Shown: positions 25,160 through 33,339 of the stretch, in pieces
How positions within the stretch are numbered: the stretch's first letter is position 1
How the letters are laid out: every line of letters begins with the position of its first letter
The notes under the pieces: generated by a model
What the model was told of the DNA's origin: nothing
Seen by the model: only the letters and a program-made list of their open reading frames with translations
The model's database searches: none
Source of the DNA: JAWWPY01 sp964412845
Lineage (GTDB): Bacteria > Actinomycetota > Actinomycetes > Streptosporangiales > Streptosporangiaceae
Direction: 5' to 3'
DNA: 64,000 nucleotides
Assembly: GCA_964412845.1 (NCBI GenBank)
Contig: CAYPQM010000003.1
Coordinates: 26,578 to 90,577 of the forward strand
Position numbers and translations under genes: made by a program

Positions 25160-25897
25160 TTAACGCGTCCCGTTCACCGCCGCGTCCCAGAACGCCTGGA
25201 CGGGCGGGTAGATCAGCTCGTGATCGCGTGACATCGATGCCTTGACGAACCGGGACCGCTCGTCGGCCAGCACCTCGATCTGGCCGGCCTCGACGGCGTC
25301 GAAAGCCTGCTGGGCGACCGATTCCGGGCTGATCTTGGGCGCGTCGATCCCCGCGGCCATGCCGGTGTCGATGAAGCTGGCGTGCACGGCCACCACCAGG
25401 GTCCGCTGATGGGCGAGCTCGATGCGGACGCCGTTGGTCAACGACCAGGCCGCCGCCTTCGAGGCGCCATAGGAGGCATCGAGCGGATTGGTGTAGAAGC
25501 TGGTCACCGAGAGCATGTTGACCAGGGCGCCGCCGCCGTTGGCCGCGAGCACCGGCGCGAAGACCCGGCACATGCGCAGCGTGCCGAAGTAGTTGGTCTC
25601 CATCTCCAGCCGGGCCGCGTCCAGGCTCGGCGCGTTGATAAACGTGCTGGCCGCCATCACCCCCGCGTTGTTCACGAGCAGGCTGACGTCCGCGCACTGC
25701 TGTGCGACCTGGGCGACCTGCCGCGGATCGGTGATGTCCAGCGCGAGGGGCAGCACGCCGGGCTCGGTGACGGCGGCGGGGTCACGCGCGGTTCCGTAGA
25801 CCTTGGCCGCTCCCCGGCTGACCAGCTCCCGGGCAAACACCCGGCCGAGTCCACGGCCGGCTCCGGTGACCAGGGCCACCGATCCGTCGATCTTCAT
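25160..25897 (-). CDS. SDR family oxidoreductase
   Basis: A classical short-chain dehydrogenase of 245 residues: TGAGRGLGR cofactor loop (about 11-19), NNAGV (about 78-82), Ser in LSVTSF and the YGASK catalytic Tyr-Lys (about 146-150). The GTARD after strand two suggests NADP. Substrate is not predictable. Single gene on the minus strand. Confidence 0.87.
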   Translation of the reverse strand: MKIDGSVALVTGAGRGLGRVFARELVSRGAAKVYGTARDPAAVTEPGVLPLALDITDPRQVAQVAQQCADVSLLVNNAGVMAASTFINAPSLDAARLEMETNYFGTLRMCRVFAPVLAANGGGALVNMLSVTSFYTNPLDASYGASKAAAWSLTNGVRIELAHQRTLVVAVHASFIDTGMAAGIDAPKISPESVAQQAFDAVEAGQIEVLADERSRFVKASMSRDHELIYPPVQAFWDAAVNGTR

Positions 25898-25920
25898 CGC
25901 TCTCCCCCTGCGGCCTCAGT

Positions 25921-26184
25921 TCATGTGGCCAGCCTTGTCCCGACATATTCCAGGAATGTATCGACGTCCGCCTCGTCGTAACCAGGCCGCAAGCGCGTCC
26001 GAGTGAATCGGACGTTTCTCACCTCATCCGGCGTGAGGCACGTCTTGGCCACCCCAAAGAACGTGTCGTGAATGGCGTCGAGAACAACGTCGACTTCCTC
26101 CTCGTCGTAGCCGGGTCGCAGCCGGGCCGTAGCCGGGGCCGGGCTGGGGTCCAGCGCTCGCTCCGGGTGCCCGCAAGCGATCAT
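25921..26184 (-). CDS. Small protein with two DivIVA-type motifs
   Basis: ATG 26184 overlaps the stop of the upstream GNAT gene (ATGA). The 87-residue product contains the motif ARLRPGYDEEEVDVVLD (about 20-36) and again TRLRPGYDEADVDTFLE (about 64-80). These are the short DivI1A-type motifs (RPGYdexeVDxFL) found at the start of DivIVA/Wag31-like proteins, here in tandem and with no coiled coil. A scaffold or adaptor for polar growth proteins is possible, but unproven. Confidence 0.65.
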   Translation of the reverse strand: MIACGHPERALDPSPAPATARLRPGYDEEEVDVVLDAIHDTFFGVAKTCLTPDEVRNVRFTRTRLRPGYDEADVDTFLEYVGTRLAT

Positions 26185-26762
26185 GCGGGGACGGCCTTCA
26201 CCACCTGGTACATGGCGTGGTCCTGCCACTGGCCGGCGATGTTGAGGTACGCCGGCGCCAGGCCAAAGCGGACGAACCCGTTGCGTTCCAGCACGCGCTG
26301 CGACCGGACGTTGCGCAGCAGGGTCTCGGCCTGGATCCGGTGCAGCCCCAGTTCCTCGAAGGCCACGCCGATCATGTCGCGCACGGCCGCGGTGGCCAGG
26401 CCGCGCCCGTTGTCGGCGGCGCCCACCCAGTAGCCCACGCTGCACGACTGGAACGGGCCGCGCACGATGCCGCTGAGCGTGATGCAGCCGGCCACCCGGC
26501 CGGGGTCGCCGAGGATGACATGCGGAACGGCTGATCCCTGCTCGTGCCGGGTGAGCGCATCACGGACGACAGCGCGCTGGCCGTCAACGGTGAAGTACTC
26601 GTCGCTCCGGACCGGCTGCCACGGAGCGAGGAACTCGCGGTTGGCGCGGAGCAGTTCGGCCAGCACCGGGACGTCGTCGATCGTGACAAGTCGGGTGGCG
26701 CGCACCCGTCCATGGTGGCATCGGGCGTCCAGCACACTCCAGGCCAGCAACCGAGTTGACAT
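26181..26762 (-). CDS. GNAT N-acetyltransferase (RimJ/RimL-like)
   Basis: A 193-residue acetyltransferase. The acetyl-CoA binding segment is VGYWVGAADNGRGLATAAVRDMIGVAF (residues about 105-131, Q/RxxGxG/A-like loop), and HRIQAETLLRNVRSQRVLERNGFVRFG is the typical C-terminal block of RimJ-like enzymes. ATG 26762 has AGGA just upstream; GTG 26705 is an alternative. It is divergent from arsR, sharing the operator region, so it may be co-regulated. The stop overlaps the DivIVA-motif gene. Confidence 0.85.
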   Translation of the reverse strand: MSTRLLAWSVLDARCHHGRVRATRLVTIDDVPVLAELLRANREFLAPWQPVRSDEYFTVDGQRAVVRDALTRHEQGSAVPHVILGDPGRVAGCITLSGIVRGPFQSCSVGYWVGAADNGRGLATAAVRDMIGVAFEELGLHRIQAETLLRNVRSQRVLERNGFVRFGLAPAYLNIAGQWQDHAMYQVVKAVPA

Positions 26763-26790
26763 ATTCCTATATCAGAATATGATTCTGCCC
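26756..26790 (+). promoter_or_regulatory. arsR promoter with operator; leaderless start
   Basis: TTGACA (26756-26761), a 17-bp spacer and TATGAT (26779-26784) form a near-consensus promoter. An inverted repeat CATATTC-N8-GAATATG (26760-26766 and 26775-26781) fills the spacer and is a good ArsR operator. The transcription start should fall at about 26791, the ATG of arsR. Confidence 0.8.
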
Positions 26791-27144
26791 ATGGCCCGGG
26801 CAGCGACAACAGCGGACGCGTTCAACGCGGTGGCCGAGCCCCGCCGGCGGCAGATCCTGGACGTCCTGGCCAGCGGGGAACGGCCGGTGAACGATCTGGT
26901 CAGCCTGCTCGGCCTCGCGCAGCCACAGGTGTCCAAGCACCTGCGAGTACTGCGTGAGGTGGGGCTGGTGGACGTGCGTGATGAGGGACGGCAGCGGATG
27001 TACCGGCTCAACGGCCAGCCGCTCAAGCCCATCCACGACTGGGTGAAGAAGTACGAGCAGTCCTGGTCGCGGCGCTTCGACCGGCTGGATGCCGTGCTGG
27101 AGGAACTCAAGGAAATGGAGGACGGAGATGGCAGTGACGAGTAG
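26791..27144 (+). CDS. ArsR-family transcriptional regulator
   Basis: A 117-residue winged-helix repressor: AVAEPRRRQILDVLASGERPVNDLVSLLGLAQPQVSKHLRVLREVGLVDVRDEGRQRMYRL covers the whole DNA-binding domain (about 10-73). The cysteine metal sites of metal-sensing ArsR proteins are absent. ATG 26791 is chosen because the promoter -10 element ends six bases before it; an in-frame ATG at 26779 lies inside that element. It pairs with an AHSA1-type gene, a common two-gene unit in soil bacteria. Confidence 0.9.
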   Translation: MARAATTADAFNAVAEPRRRQILDVLASGERPVNDLVSLLGLAQPQVSKHLRVLREVGLVDVRDEGRQRMYRLNGQPLKPIHDWVKKYEQSWSRRFDRLDAVLEELKEMEDGDGSDE

Positions 27145-27613
27145 CGGCACAGCAGTGGTGACGCTTCCGGCGGACACCCAGATCCTGATCATGCGGGAGT
27201 TCAACGCACCCAGGCACCTGGTCTTCAGGGCGTGGACCACGCCCGATCTCATCAAGCGCTGGTGGAGCGGGGACCGGGGCGAGGTCACGGTCGCCGACGT
27301 CGATCTGCGCGTCGGCGGGACCTGGCGCTATGTGATGACCGCCAACGGCGGATTCGAGGTCGCCTTCCACGGCGAGTACCGGGAGATCGTCCCGGATCAG
27401 CGCATCGTGTCGACCGAAGTCTACGAGGGCATGCCCGACGCGGAAGCGGTGACCACCCTCACGCTCACCGAGCACGGCGGGCGCACGACCCTCACGCTGC
27501 TCGTGCAGCACGCCAGCAAGGAGGACCGTGACATGCACATCAACTCCGGCATGGAAGACGGCATGCAGGAAGCGATGGACCACCTGGAGCAGATCGCGGT
27601 CTCGCTCCGCTGA
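27128..27613 (+). CDS. SRPBCC/AHSA1 domain protein
   Basis: ATG 27128 overlaps the end of arsR by 17 bp with GGAGG upstream. The 161-residue product has the AHSA1 fold pattern: MREFNAPRHLVFRAWTTPDLIKRWW (about 22-46), LRVGGTWRYVMTANGG and FHGEYREIVPDQRIVSTE, ending EDGMQEAMDHLEQ. These helix-grip proteins bind small hydrophobic ligands or aid detoxification; in ArsR pairs the ligand is usually unknown. Confidence 0.9.
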   Translation: MAVTSSGTAVVTLPADTQILIMREFNAPRHLVFRAWTTPDLIKRWWSGDRGEVTVADVDLRVGGTWRYVMTANGGFEVAFHGEYREIVPDQRIVSTEVYEGMPDAEAVTTLTLTEHGGRTTLTLLVQHASKEDRDMHINSGMEDGMQEAMDHLEQIAVSLR

Positions 27614-27716
27614 CCAGGCGCAGCATCACGGGCCACCGGCCTGGTAGCGCGCGACCGCGCTGTCGTCCCACTCCAGGCCGTTGCCCGGGACGTCAGGCAG
27701 GCGCCGCACCGGCCCC

Positions 27717-27742
27717 ATTCTGCCAGGGCGAACTGGCAGAAT
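27717..27742. promoter_or_regulatory. Inverted repeat upstream of SDR gene
   Basis: ATTCTGCCA-N8-TGGCAGAAT, perfect 9-bp arms, ends 28 bp before the SDR start codon. The geometry (arms around an 8-bp centre) is the same as the arsR operator but the sequence differs. Probably a repressor site; a terminator for the ArsR-SRPBCC unit is less likely because no T-run follows. Confidence 0.55.
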
Positions 27743-27770
27743 CTCTCTGAGCTACCCGAAGGGCAGGTAC

Positions 27771-28523
27771 ATGCAGCCAGTCGCCGTCATCACGGGCGCC
27801 AGCAGCGGGATCGGCGCGGCCACAGCGGTCCGGCTCGCCGCGGCGGATTACCACGTCGTGCTGGCCGCCCGGCGCGCCGATCGCATCGACGACCTCGCCG
27901 CGCGGATCCGCGCGGCCGGCGGCCACGCTGACCCCAGGACCCTGGACGTCACCGACCGCGCCGCGGTCGGCGCGTTCGCCGCGGACCTGGAACGCTGCGA
28001 CGTGCTGATCAACAACGCCGGCGGCGCGTTCGGCGGCGAGACCGTGGCCGACTCGGACCCCGCCGACTGGCGAGCGATGTACGAGGTCAATGTGCTCGGC
28101 ACGCTGAACGTCACCCAAGCGCTGCTGCCCAAGCTCATCGCCAGCGGTGACGGCACCATCGTGGTGCTCTCCTCCACCGCGGGCCTGATCGCCTACGAGG
28201 GCGGCGGCGGCTATGTCGCCGCCAAGCACGGCGAGCACGCGATCGCCGCGACGCTGCGCCTGGAGTTGTGCGGCGAGCCCGTCCGGGTCATCGAGATCGC
28301 GCCCGGCATGGTCCGCACCGACGAATTCGCGGTCAAGCGTTTCCGCGGAAACGCCGAGCAGGCCGCCTCCGTCTACCGCGGGGTGTCGCAGCCGCTCACG
28401 GCGGACGACGTGGCCGACACGATCACCTGGGCGGTCACCCGGCCGGCGCACGTCAACGTGGACCTGCTGGTGCTCCGCCCCCGGGCGCAGGCCGCACAGC
28501 ACAAGGTGTACCGGGAATCCTGA
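27771..28523 (+). CDS. SDR family NAD(P)-dependent oxidoreductase
   Basis: A 250-residue classical SDR with TGASSGIGAA (about 8-17), NNAGGAFG (about 78-85), Ser in VVLSSTAG and the YVAAKHG catalytic Tyr-Lys (about 146-152). AARRAD after strand two suggests NADP. ATG 27771 has AAGGGCAGG upstream. Codons for KRFRGNAE at 28334-28357 contain the 18-bp palindrome seen elsewhere. Substrate unknown. Confidence 0.9.
   Translation: MQPVAVITGASSGIGAATAVRLAAADYHVVLAARRADRIDDLAARIRAAGGHADPRTLDVTDRAAVGAFAADLERCDVLINNAGGAFGGETVADSDPADWRAMYEVNVLGTLNVTQALLPKLIASGDGTIVVLSSTAGLIAYEGGGGYVAAKHGEHAIAATLRLELCGEPVRVIEIAPGMVRTDEFAVKRFRGNAEQAASVYRGVSQPLTADDVADTITWAVTRPAHVNVDLLVLRPRAQAAQHKVYRES
28337..28354. repeat. 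18-bp palindrome GCGTTTCCGCGGAAACGC inside SDR gene
   Basis: Perfect match to the palindrome at 3232-3276 and 46141-46164; here it is read as RFRGNA in the coding frame. Confidence 0.9.
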
Positions 28524-28542
28524 GGCATCGCCGGGGCAGCGA

Positions 28543-29223
28543 TTACCGGGACAGCGGCCAGGCGACGGCGGTGAGGTCGGCCAGGATCTGATCCGCTGCG
28601 GCCAGGTCATCGGGCTCGTGCGTGGTGGCCACCGCCACGCAGTACATTCCGGCCGCCTTGACCGCTGCCACCCCGGCCGGAGCGTCCTCGAAGGCCACGC
28701 ACGCGGCGGCCCCGACGCCGAGGACCCGGCAGGCCTGGGCGTAGCCCTCCGGGTCAGGCTTGCCCACCGCGACGTCCTCGGCCGCCACCACCACCGCGAA
28801 CGCCGGGCGCAGGCCGAGCTGGGTCAGAGTCCGTTCGGCATAGCGGCGCCCCGCCGAGGTGACCAGGCCCAGCGGCAGCCCGAGCGCGCCGAGCTCCCGG
28901 ACGAGCGTGACGGCCCCGGGCATCGCCGCCAGCGGCGGCAGCCCGGGATCATGGAACCGGGCGGAAGCCTCGGCCATCAGCACGGCCGGATCGTGCCCGG
29001 GCACGCCCTCGGCCAGCAGCGCCAGGACATCCTTGCCCCGCCGTCCCACGAACGAGCGGATCAGCGTGTCGTCCGGCGCCATCCCGCGCGCCCCGAAGAC
29101 CCGGCGCCAGGCGGCATCGCTGCGTGACTCGCTGTCCACCAGCGTGCCGTCGAGGTCGAACACGACCGCGCGAAAGGGTGTCGCGGGCCGCACCTGCCGG
29201 CCACCGCGCGCCGCCGCTGCCAT
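28543..29223 (-). CDS. HAD-IA phosphatase (beta-phosphoglucomutase-like)
   Basis: Motif I VVFDLDGTLVDSE (about 18-30), motif II LVTSAG, Lys in VGKPDPEGY and motif IV VAFEDAPAGVAAVKAAGM form an intact HAD-IA set with a helical cap. ATG 29223 lies 12 bp after the stop of the SIS gene, so it belongs to the nagA-SIS-HAD cluster; dephosphorylation of a sugar phosphate is likely. Confidence 0.87.
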   Translation of the reverse strand: MAAAARGGRQVRPATPFRAVVFDLDGTLVDSESRSDAAWRRVFGARGMAPDDTLIRSFVGRRGKDVLALLAEGVPGHDPAVLMAEASARFHDPGLPPLAAMPGAVTLVRELGALGLPLGLVTSAGRRYAERTLTQLGLRPAFAVVVAAEDVAVGKPDPEGYAQACRVLGVGAAACVAFEDAPAGVAAVKAAGMYCVAVATTHEPDDLAAADQILADLTAVAWPLSR

Positions 29224-29234
29224 GAGTCCGGGCC

Positions 29235-30281
29235 TCAGGCCGTCTGGGTCACCTTGCTCAGCCCGCGAGGGCTGTCCGGGTCGATGCCCCGCCGCCGCGC
29301 CAGCGCTTCGGTGAGCAACTGCCCGGGCACGATCAGGCCCAGCGGGGCCAGCCATTCAGGCAGCCGCGGCCCGGCCAGCGCGCGGCTGCTCACCTCGGCC
29401 AGGCCCGGGCCGCCGCCGATCGCGTACGCCCGCGCCCCGGCGGCCGTGACCCGCCGGGCCAGGTCGATGGTGCCGGCCAGCACCGGGCCGGAGTCCGCCG
29501 CCACGATGATCGCCGGGGTCTGCGCGTCCACCACAGCCATCGGCCCGTGCAGCAGGTCAGCGTAGGACAGTCCCATCGCATGCAGGTAGCACGCTTCCTT
29601 CAGCTTCAGCGCGAGTTCCAGCGCGGCCGAATAGGCGAGCCCGCGCCCGGAGACGACCACGCCCGCCGCGCCGGCCAGTTCGGCCACGATCGGCTGCACG
29701 TCCGGGGGCTCGGCCAGCATCCGGTCCAGCTCGTCAGGAACCCCGCGCAACTCGCCCGCATCCAGATCCGCGCCCAGGCCGATGGCCAGCACGGCGAGCG
29801 CGGCGAGCTGGGTGGTGAAGGTCTTGGTCGCCGGGACGGCCAGTTCCGGGCCGGCCTCGGTGACAAACGCGACCTCAGCCGCGGCGGCCAGCGGCGACCC
29901 GGCGCCGTTGGTGATGGCCAGCGTCCGGGCACCGCATTCCCCCGCCCAGGCCAGCGTCTCGACGATCTCCTCGGTCCGCCCGGACTGGGACAGCGCCACC
30001 GCCAGTACCCCGGTCAGGTCAAGCCGGCGCCGGTACGTGGTGGCGATCGACGGCGACGCCAGCGTGGCCAGCCGTCCGGCGTGCGCCTGGATCAGGTAAC
30101 TGCCGTAGACGGCGGCGTTGTCCGAGGTGCCGCGGGCGATGAGGAGCACCTGGCGCAGCCCGGCGGCGAGCCGCCCGGCCTCGCCGCTGCGCGGCAGCAG
30201 CGCGTCCAGCGTGGCCCGCAGCGCCGCGGGCTGCTGGGAGATCTCGGCCCGCATCGCGGTCATGTCCGGGGAAGGGTTCAC
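29235..30281 (-). CDS. SIS-domain sugar isomerase/deaminase (GlmS C-domain-like)
   Basis: A 348-residue protein with two SIS domains: first ARGTSDNAAVYGSYLIQ and VALSQSGRTEEIVETL, AITNGAGSPLAAAAE, ETKTFTTQLAALA-like TKTFTTQLAALAVLA; second VVSGRGLAYSAALELALKLKEACYLHA. The end DPDSPRGLSKVTQT is typical of GlmS-type isomerase domains. It overlaps nagA by GTGA at its start. With nagA upstream, it probably acts as a glucosamine-6-phosphate deaminase of the NagB-II type. Confidence 0.85.
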   Translation of the reverse strand: MNPSPDMTAMRAEISQQPAALRATLDALLPRSGEAGRLAAGLRQVLLIARGTSDNAAVYGSYLIQAHAGRLATLASPSIATTYRRRLDLTGVLAVALSQSGRTEEIVETLAWAGECGARTLAITNGAGSPLAAAAEVAFVTEAGPELAVPATKTFTTQLAALAVLAIGLGADLDAGELRGVPDELDRMLAEPPDVQPIVAELAGAAGVVVSGRGLAYSAALELALKLKEACYLHAMGLSYADLLHGPMAVVDAQTPAIIVAADSGPVLAGTIDLARRVTAAGARAYAIGGGPGLAEVSSRALAGPRLPEWLAPLGLIVPGQLLTEALARRRGIDPDSPRGLSKVTQTA

Positions 30282-31438
30282 GGGTACACCCTCTCACCAT
30301 CGATCCAGGTCCCCCGCGTGCGCAGGTCATCGCCGAGCCAGGCCAGGTCGGCCGCGGCGCCAGGAGCCAGCCGGCCCAGGTCAGGCCGGCCGATGAGGTC
30401 CGCGGGAATCCGGGTCGCCGCAGTCACCGCCGCGGCCAGGCCCACCCCGATGGAGACCATGTTCGCCACGGCCCGGTCCATTCGCAGCGCCGAGCCCGCC
30501 AGTCCGCCGTCCGGCCGCCGCGGCGGCACGCCATCTCCGGGCGGCAGTTCGATGGGCTCGCCGCCGAGCAGGTACCGGCCCGCGGGCATGCCAGCGCAGG
30601 CCGAGGCGTCCGTGACGAGGCAGATCCGGCCGGGCGCGGTCGCGAAGGCAATCAGGCAGGCCTCGCGGCAGACGTGATGCAAGTCCGCGATCAGCCCGCT
30701 GGTCAGCCGGTGGTCGGTGAGCGCCTGCCCGGTCACGCCGGGCTCATAGGAACCGAGCGGCCGCTGGCCGTTGAACACATGAGTGACCATCCGTGCGCCA
30801 GCAGCGGCCGCCTCGGCGACCTGCTGGCCCGTGGCATCACTGTGCCCCACGCTGACCAGGACGCCCGCCGCGGTCAGCCGCTCGACGGCCGCCAGGCCGC
30901 CTTCGGCCTCCGGCGCGAGGGTAACCATCCGCAGCACGCCTGCCCCGGCCGCGAGCAGTTCCCCGACCGCCGCGGGTTCCGGCGGGACGATCCAGCCGAC
31001 GTTGTGCGCGCCCCTGCGGGCCGGCGAGATGAACGGCCCCTCCACGTGCACGCCCAGCACCCGCGCCGCGCCGCGAGGAATCGCCGGCCCAAACGAGGCA
31101 GCCCAACGGAGCTCCGCGGCCAGCTCAGCGACCGGAGCCGTGATGAAGGTCGGCAGGAAGGCCGTGGTCCCCGTCTCCGGCAGGCGGCCCCGGACAAGGG
31201 CCCAGCCGTCCGGGTCGGCCGCGCTCATCTCGACCCCGTAGTAGCCGTTGACCTGGAGATCTACGAAACCGGGCAGCAGCACTCCCTCGGCCAGTTCGAG
31301 GTCGGCGGGCGCCGGCGGCGGGCCGGCGCCGACCACGCTGATCCGGCCGTCGGTGACCCCGACGTAACCAGGCTCCAGCACGCCACCGTCATCGACGGCC
31401 GGAACCACCCGCGGCGCGCTGATCAGCAGGCCGGCCAC
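30278..31438 (-). CDS. nagA: N-acetylglucosamine-6-phosphate deacetylase
   Basis: An amidohydrolase of 386 residues. Visible: LLPGFVDLQVNGYYGVEMS (about 52-70) in place of the usual HxHG metal strand, VHVEGPFISPARRGAHN (Glu metal ligand), SVGHSDAT and THVFNGQRP (His metal ligands), VCREACLIAFA, and catalytic Asp in LVTDASACAGMP. It deacetylates GlcNAc-6-P. GTG 31438 starts one base after the upstream stop; the end overlaps the SIS gene. Confidence 0.9.
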   Translation of the reverse strand: MAGLLISAPRVVPAVDDGGVLEPGYVGVTDGRISVVGAGPPPAPADLELAEGVLLPGFVDLQVNGYYGVEMSAADPDGWALVRGRLPETGTTAFLPTFITAPVAELAAELRWAASFGPAIPRGAARVLGVHVEGPFISPARRGAHNVGWIVPPEPAAVGELLAAGAGVLRMVTLAPEAEGGLAAVERLTAAGVLVSVGHSDATGQQVAEAAAAGARMVTHVFNGQRPLGSYEPGVTGQALTDHRLTSGLIADLHHVCREACLIAFATAPGRICLVTDASACAGMPAGRYLLGGEPIELPPGDGVPPRRPDGGLAGSALRMDRAVANMVSIGVGLAAAVTAATRIPADLIGRPDLGRLAPGAAADLAWLGDDLRTRGTWIDGERVYP

Positions 31439-31439
31439 C

Positions 31440-32420
31440 TCAGATGTTGATGTAGGCCATGAAGTCAGCCGGGTAGCGCTCTCCGGCCGCCGCGCCGCGC
31501 GGCGCGGCATCGTCGATCTCGGCCAGGTCGGCGGCGGTCAGCTCGATCTCGGCGGCCGCCACGTTCTGCTCCAGGTAGGAACGCCGCTTGGTCCCTGGGA
31601 TGGCGACGATGTCCGGGCCCTGGGCGAGCACCCACGCCAGCGCCAGCTGGGCCGGCGTGACCCCCTTGGCGGCGGCCAGTTCGCCGACCTTGGCCGCCAG
31701 GGCCAGGTTGCGGTCCAGGTTGCCGCCCTGGAAGCGCGGGGCCCGGCGGCGGAAGTCACCCTCCTCGAAGTCACCTGGACCGGTGAGCGAACCGGTGAGC
31801 AGCCCACGGCCGAGCGGGCTGTAGCTGACCAGGCCGATGCCGAGTTCCCGCAGGACGCCCAGCAGCTCATCCTCGGGATCCCGGGTGAAGATCGAGTATT
31901 CGTACTGCCCGGCGGCCACCGGGTGCGCCGCGTGCGCCCGGCGCACGGTGGCCGGCGCGGCCTCGGAAATGCCCAGGAAACGCACCTTCCCGGCGGCGAC
32001 GAGCTCAGCCATCGCGCCCCAGGTCTCCTCGACGGGCACGTCAGGGTCCACCCGGTGCTGGTAGTAGAGGTCGATGTGCTGCACGCCCAGCCGGTCCAGC
32101 GACGCGTCGCAGGCGGCTCGGACATACTCCGGGCGGCCATTGACGGTCCGGCTGCCGTCCGGCCGCCGCTCGTTGCCGAACTTGGTGGCCAGCACCACCT
32201 CGTCCCTGCGGTCCTTGATGGCGCCGCCGACCAGCCGCTCGTTGGTGAACGGCCCGTAGGCGTCGGCCGTGTCGAGGAACGTCACGCCCAGGTCGAGGGC
32301 GCGGTGGATGGTGGCCACCGACTCCTCGTCATCACCCGTGCCGTAGGACTGGCTCATGCCCATGCAGCCAAGGCCCAGTTCCGGCACCGTCAGTCCCTGG
32401 CCCAGCGTGCGCTTTTTCAT
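31440..32420 (-). CDS. Aldo/keto reductase
   Basis: A 326-residue AKR barrel: [12 protein letters not shown] (about 17-28), [18 protein letters not shown] with the catalytic Asp-Tyr pair, Lys in VLATKFGN, and His in [10 protein letters not shown]. The C-terminal [19 protein letters not shown] binds NADPH. The subgroup resembles AKR13/YajO-like enzymes. It is immediately upstream of nagA on the same strand (one-base spacing), so may be cotranscribed, though the metabolic link is unclear. Confidence 0.9.
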   Translation of the reverse strand: MKKRTLGQGLTVPELGLGCMGMSQSYGTGDDEESVATIHRALDLGVTFLDTADAYGPFTNERLVGGAIKDRRDEVVLATKFGNERRPDGSRTVNGRPEYVRAACDASLDRLGVQHIDLYYQHRVDPDVPVEETWGAMAELVAAGKVRFLGISEAAPATVRRAHAAHPVAAGQYEYSIFTRDPEDELLGVLRELGIGLVSYSPLGRGLLTGSLTGPGDFEEGDFRRRAPRFQGGNLDRNLALAAKVGELAAAKGVTPAQLALAWVLAQGPDIVAIPGTKRRSYLEQNVAAAEIELTAADLAEIDDAAPRGAAAGERYPADFMAYINI

Positions 32421-32432
32421 GCGCCCATTATT

Positions 32433-33221
32433 TCAGGCGGTTGCCTTCCTTTCGCGCACCGCCTGCAGGCTCGCCTTCAGCACGTCAGCCAGGCTGCCGG
32501 AGCCGCCGTCCTCGGCGGCCGGCTCCTTCGGCCTGATCACGTCGCGGCCCTGGATCTTGGCCGCCACCAGTTCCTCCAGCGCCTCGCGGTACCCATCCCG
32601 GTACTGCGACGGGTCGAAGTCCACGGTCATCGAGTCGATCAGGGAGCCGGCCATCTTCAGTTCCTGGGACCGGACATCAATGTCGTCGTCGAGGAACGGG
32701 AAGTCCGGCTCCCGGATCTCATCGGGCCACAGCAACGTCTCCAGGACCAGCACCCCGCCCCTGGCCCGCAGGGTCGCCAGCGACTCCCGCTGGCGGAGCG
32801 CGACCCGGGTCACCGCGACCTTGCCCGACCGTTCCAGCGCGTCCCGCAGTAATACGTACGCCCTGGCCCCGGTGGGCTCAGGTTCCAGGTAGTAACTCCG
32901 CGCGCAGAGAATCGGGTCGAGCTGGTCGGCCGGGGCGAAGTTGAGCACCTCAATACTGTGCGTGGTCGGCAGCGGCAGGTCGGCCAGGTCTTCGTCGGTG
33001 ACCAGGACCACCTCGCCGCCGGGCAGTTCATACCCTTTGGCGACCTCGGCGAAGGGGACTTCCTCGCCGTCCACGGAGCAGATCCGGCGGAACCTGATCC
33101 GCCCGCCGTCAACGCTGTGAACCTGGCGGAACGCCACATCGCGCTGCTCCGTCGCAGCGTAGAGCTTGACCGGGATCATCACCAGGCCGAACGAGATCGC
33201 ACCCTTCCACATGCTGTGCAT
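32433..33221 (-). CDS. ku: Ku protein, non-homologous end joining
   Basis: A 262-residue bacterial Ku homodimer subunit that binds DNA ends. MWKGAISFGLVMIPVKLYAAT at the start, YELPGGEVVLVTDEDL, IEVLNFAPADQLDPILCARSYYLEP and VALRQRESLATLRARGGVLVLETLLWPDEIR are all Ku-core blocks. ATG 33221 follows AAGGA. The partner LigD is not in the window. Confidence 0.95.
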   Translation of the reverse strand: MHSMWKGAISFGLVMIPVKLYAATEQRDVAFRQVHSVDGGRIRFRRICSVDGEEVPFAEVAKGYELPGGEVVLVTDEDLADLPLPTTHSIEVLNFAPADQLDPILCARSYYLEPEPTGARAYVLLRDALERSGKVAVTRVALRQRESLATLRARGGVLVLETLLWPDEIREPDFPFLDDDIDVRSQELKMAGSLIDSMTVDFDPSQYRDGYREALEELVAAKIQGRDVIRPKEPAAEDGGSGSLADVLKASLQAVRERKATA

Positions 33222-33339
33222 GAGATGTCCTTACCCCGGATGGGCGGATAGTGCTCCTATGTGATGCACCCGTTGTGGAGCGCGGCTGTCATGATTGACT
33301 CACCGCGTTCGCCCGGCGGGGGCGGGGGAGGAACATTAC

